From positions 1 through 24,755 of the forward strand of contig CAWBWU010000008.1 in NCBI GenBank assembly GCA_963792655.1: DNA of 24,755 nt, read 5' to 3'. Shown in pieces: positions 23,783-24,755 of the stretch. The first letter of the stretch is position 1. Every line of letters starts with the position of its first letter. This DNA comes from DOZZ01 sp963792655. GTDB taxonomy: Bacteria; Acidobacteriota; Terriglobia; Bryobacterales; Bryobacteraceae. Under the pieces are notes generated by a model. It saw only the letters and a list, made by a program, of their open reading frames with translations. It was not told where the DNA came from and searched no databases. A program made the position numbers and the translations under genes.

Positions 23783-24439
23783 TTGGCTACTCTCAACAAG
23801 ACGCGCGTGCGGGCAGCGAAGCCGCGGCCGAAAGCTGCAAAGGACGTGCCGACTCTGCATGCCCGCAAGCAGAACTTTGTGCGCCAGGAGTTCTGGAGCG
23901 CAGCACTCGTTCTGTTCACGGAAAAAGGGTTCGAAGCCACCACGATCGATGAAATAGCGGAAGCCGCAAGAGTTTCGCGGCGGACATTCTTCCGCTATTT
24001 CAGTTCGAAAGAAGATCTGCTGGTAAAGGCGCTGGGTCCCTATGAGGATATGTTGCTGGCCGCAGTGCGAAGGCATGCGCTTTTATCCTCTGAACCGTAT
24101 GCCATGCTTCAACGTGTGGTGCTCGAAGTGGCCGAGCAGATTGTGATCGCGCCTGGGGCCAGGCAGTCGATGGAGCTCTCGCACGCAAGCCCGGCAGTGC
24201 GCGGCGCTCAACTCGCAGCGTTATTCGATATTCAGGAACGGCTCGAAGCGGAATACCTCGCCGCATGCAAGGGAATTGGCAAGGACCGTACCAAGCCCCA
24301 GCTCTTTGCGGCGATCACGCTTTCCATGGTGAACATCACGCTATCCCAGTGGCTCGCGAATCCCGATGAAGGCGTCGAGCCCATCGTTCGCCATCTGTTT
24401 CGTTCGCTCGATGGAATGAGCGCGAAGCCGACTCAGTAA
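23783..24439 (+). CDS. TetR/AcrR-family transcriptional regulator
   Basis: The N-terminal helix-turn-helix domain is clear at about residues 30-80 (FWSAALVLFTEKGFEATTIDEIAEAARVSRRTFFRYFSSKEDLL). It is followed by an all-helical ligand-binding and dimerisation domain of usual length, with MftR-like character in AITLSMVNITLSQWLANPDEG. A basic stretch (KTRVRAAKPRPKAAK) precedes the domain. The start is uncertain: TTG 23783 lies 10 nt after the previous stop, while GTG 23807 is another choice; the open frame also extends back into the preceding gene, which is unlikely to be used. It is probably co-transcribed with the small exported protein and may repress their common promoter through the tggcact/agtgcca palindrome. 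The 3' end overlaps the convergent GH3 gene by 7 bp. Confidence 0.88.
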   Translation: MATLNKTRVRAAKPRPKAAKDVPTLHARKQNFVRQEFWSAALVLFTEKGFEATTIDEIAEAARVSRRTFFRYFSSKEDLLVKALGPYEDMLLAAVRRHALLSSEPYAMLQRVVLEVAEQIVIAPGARQSMELSHASPAVRGAQLAALFDIQERLEAEYLAACKGIGKDRTKPQLFAAITLSMVNITLSQWLANPDEGVEPIVRHLFRSLDGMSAKPTQ

Positions 24440-24755
24440 GTCAGTCCGTGACCAAACGGGTACTGCACCTGATATCCGGGCGAACCAATATGAAACGTGC
24501 TCGACGCAGCCCTTCGGCCAGGTGAACGAAAGCTTCCCTGAAGGCTTGTACGCGCCGAGCAGCACGTCAGCGATTCCATCTCCTTCGGTGCCGGGCAGGA
24601 AAGCCGCAACGATCGCGTCGGCCTTGCCCAGTATGGGATCAAGTATCAAAGGCCGGCCCGAGAAGATCACCGCGACCACGGGAATGCCGGCGCTCTTCAG
24701 GTTCTCCACGGCCTGAACGTCTTCGGGCGCAAGCGTCAGGTCCGCTTTGTCGCCC
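24433..24755 (-). CDS. Glycoside hydrolase family 3 beta-glucosidase, C-terminal fragment (partial, frameshifted)
   Basis: Only the 3' end is in the window. GDKADLTLAPEDVQAVENLK, AGIPVVAVIFSGRPLIL, ADAIVAAFLPGTEGDGIADVLLG and PSGKLSFTWPK are characteristic of the C-terminal domain of GH3 exo-beta-glucanases/beta-glucosidases, which release glucose from beta-glucans. The frame shifts after SFTWPKG, at about 24495-24515. The expected ending FHIGSPGYQVQYPFGHGLTY then runs in the next frame to TGA at 24433, so one extra base is present. The catalytic nucleophile domain is off the window edge. Convergent with the TetR gene. Confidence 0.85.

Noticed and set aside
1..24755. CRISPR array, tRNA, rRNA, insertion sequence or phage genes
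   Set aside because: No regularly spaced direct repeats, no recognisable tRNA or rRNA sequence, and no transposase or phage protein were seen by eye. A dedicated tRNA and ncRNA search was not possible here.

Overview
The window looks like a chromosomal piece of an Acidobacteriota genome, probably close to the Solibacter/Bryobacter lineage. This is inferred from gene content and GC-rich codon use, not from a marker gene. The main clues are an ECF sigma factor of the type linked to protein kinases, several Ser/Thr kinases fused to TolB/WD40-like propellers, secreted HEIGH metalloproteases, and very small intergenic gaps. No rRNA, tRNA, CRISPR array, prophage or insertion sequence was seen.

Layout. 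0.1-10.7 kb is a signalling island. It holds a TonB-C/Sel1 exported protein, an ECF sigma factor whose 3' end overlaps a membrane Ser/Thr kinase gene, a second tandem kinase, an 18-codon relic of another kinase start, and a third kinase in inverted orientation. All three kinases share the same N-terminal head and a C-terminal extracytoplasmic propeller. 10.9-13.4 kb carries a secreted zinc protease, a small membrane protein and an alpha/beta hydrolase with an unrecognised C-terminal domain. 13.4-16.4 kb is a minus-strand sugar operon: SSS symporter, a 61-aa membrane protein, galactokinase. 16.7-18.4 kb holds a solitary nuoB followed 3 nt later by pgeF, convergent with a DksA/TraR zinc-finger gene whose terminator lies inside pgeF. 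18.6-23.1 kb is a minus-strand cluster of overlapping genes: a molybdopterin oxidoreductase riddled with indels, a lipoprotein, and a GT-C-like membrane protein. The last two share a C-terminal domain. 23.3-24.4 kb is a small exported protein plus a TetR regulator behind a promoter with a perfect palindrome in its spacer. The window ends in the 3' part of a GH3 beta-glucosidase.

The most notable points are these. (1) The sigma factor has lost the acidic residues of region 2.2 and carries two threonines there, beside a kinase it overlaps. This fits sigma activation by phosphorylation. (2) A 97-bp palindromic element with 27-bp inverted termini is present twice, each time between divergent genes. 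(3) Single-base indels disrupt at least seven genes, with thirteen indel sites in the molybdoenzyme alone. They point to a consensus error problem or to local decay, and anyone using the protein predictions should know about them.
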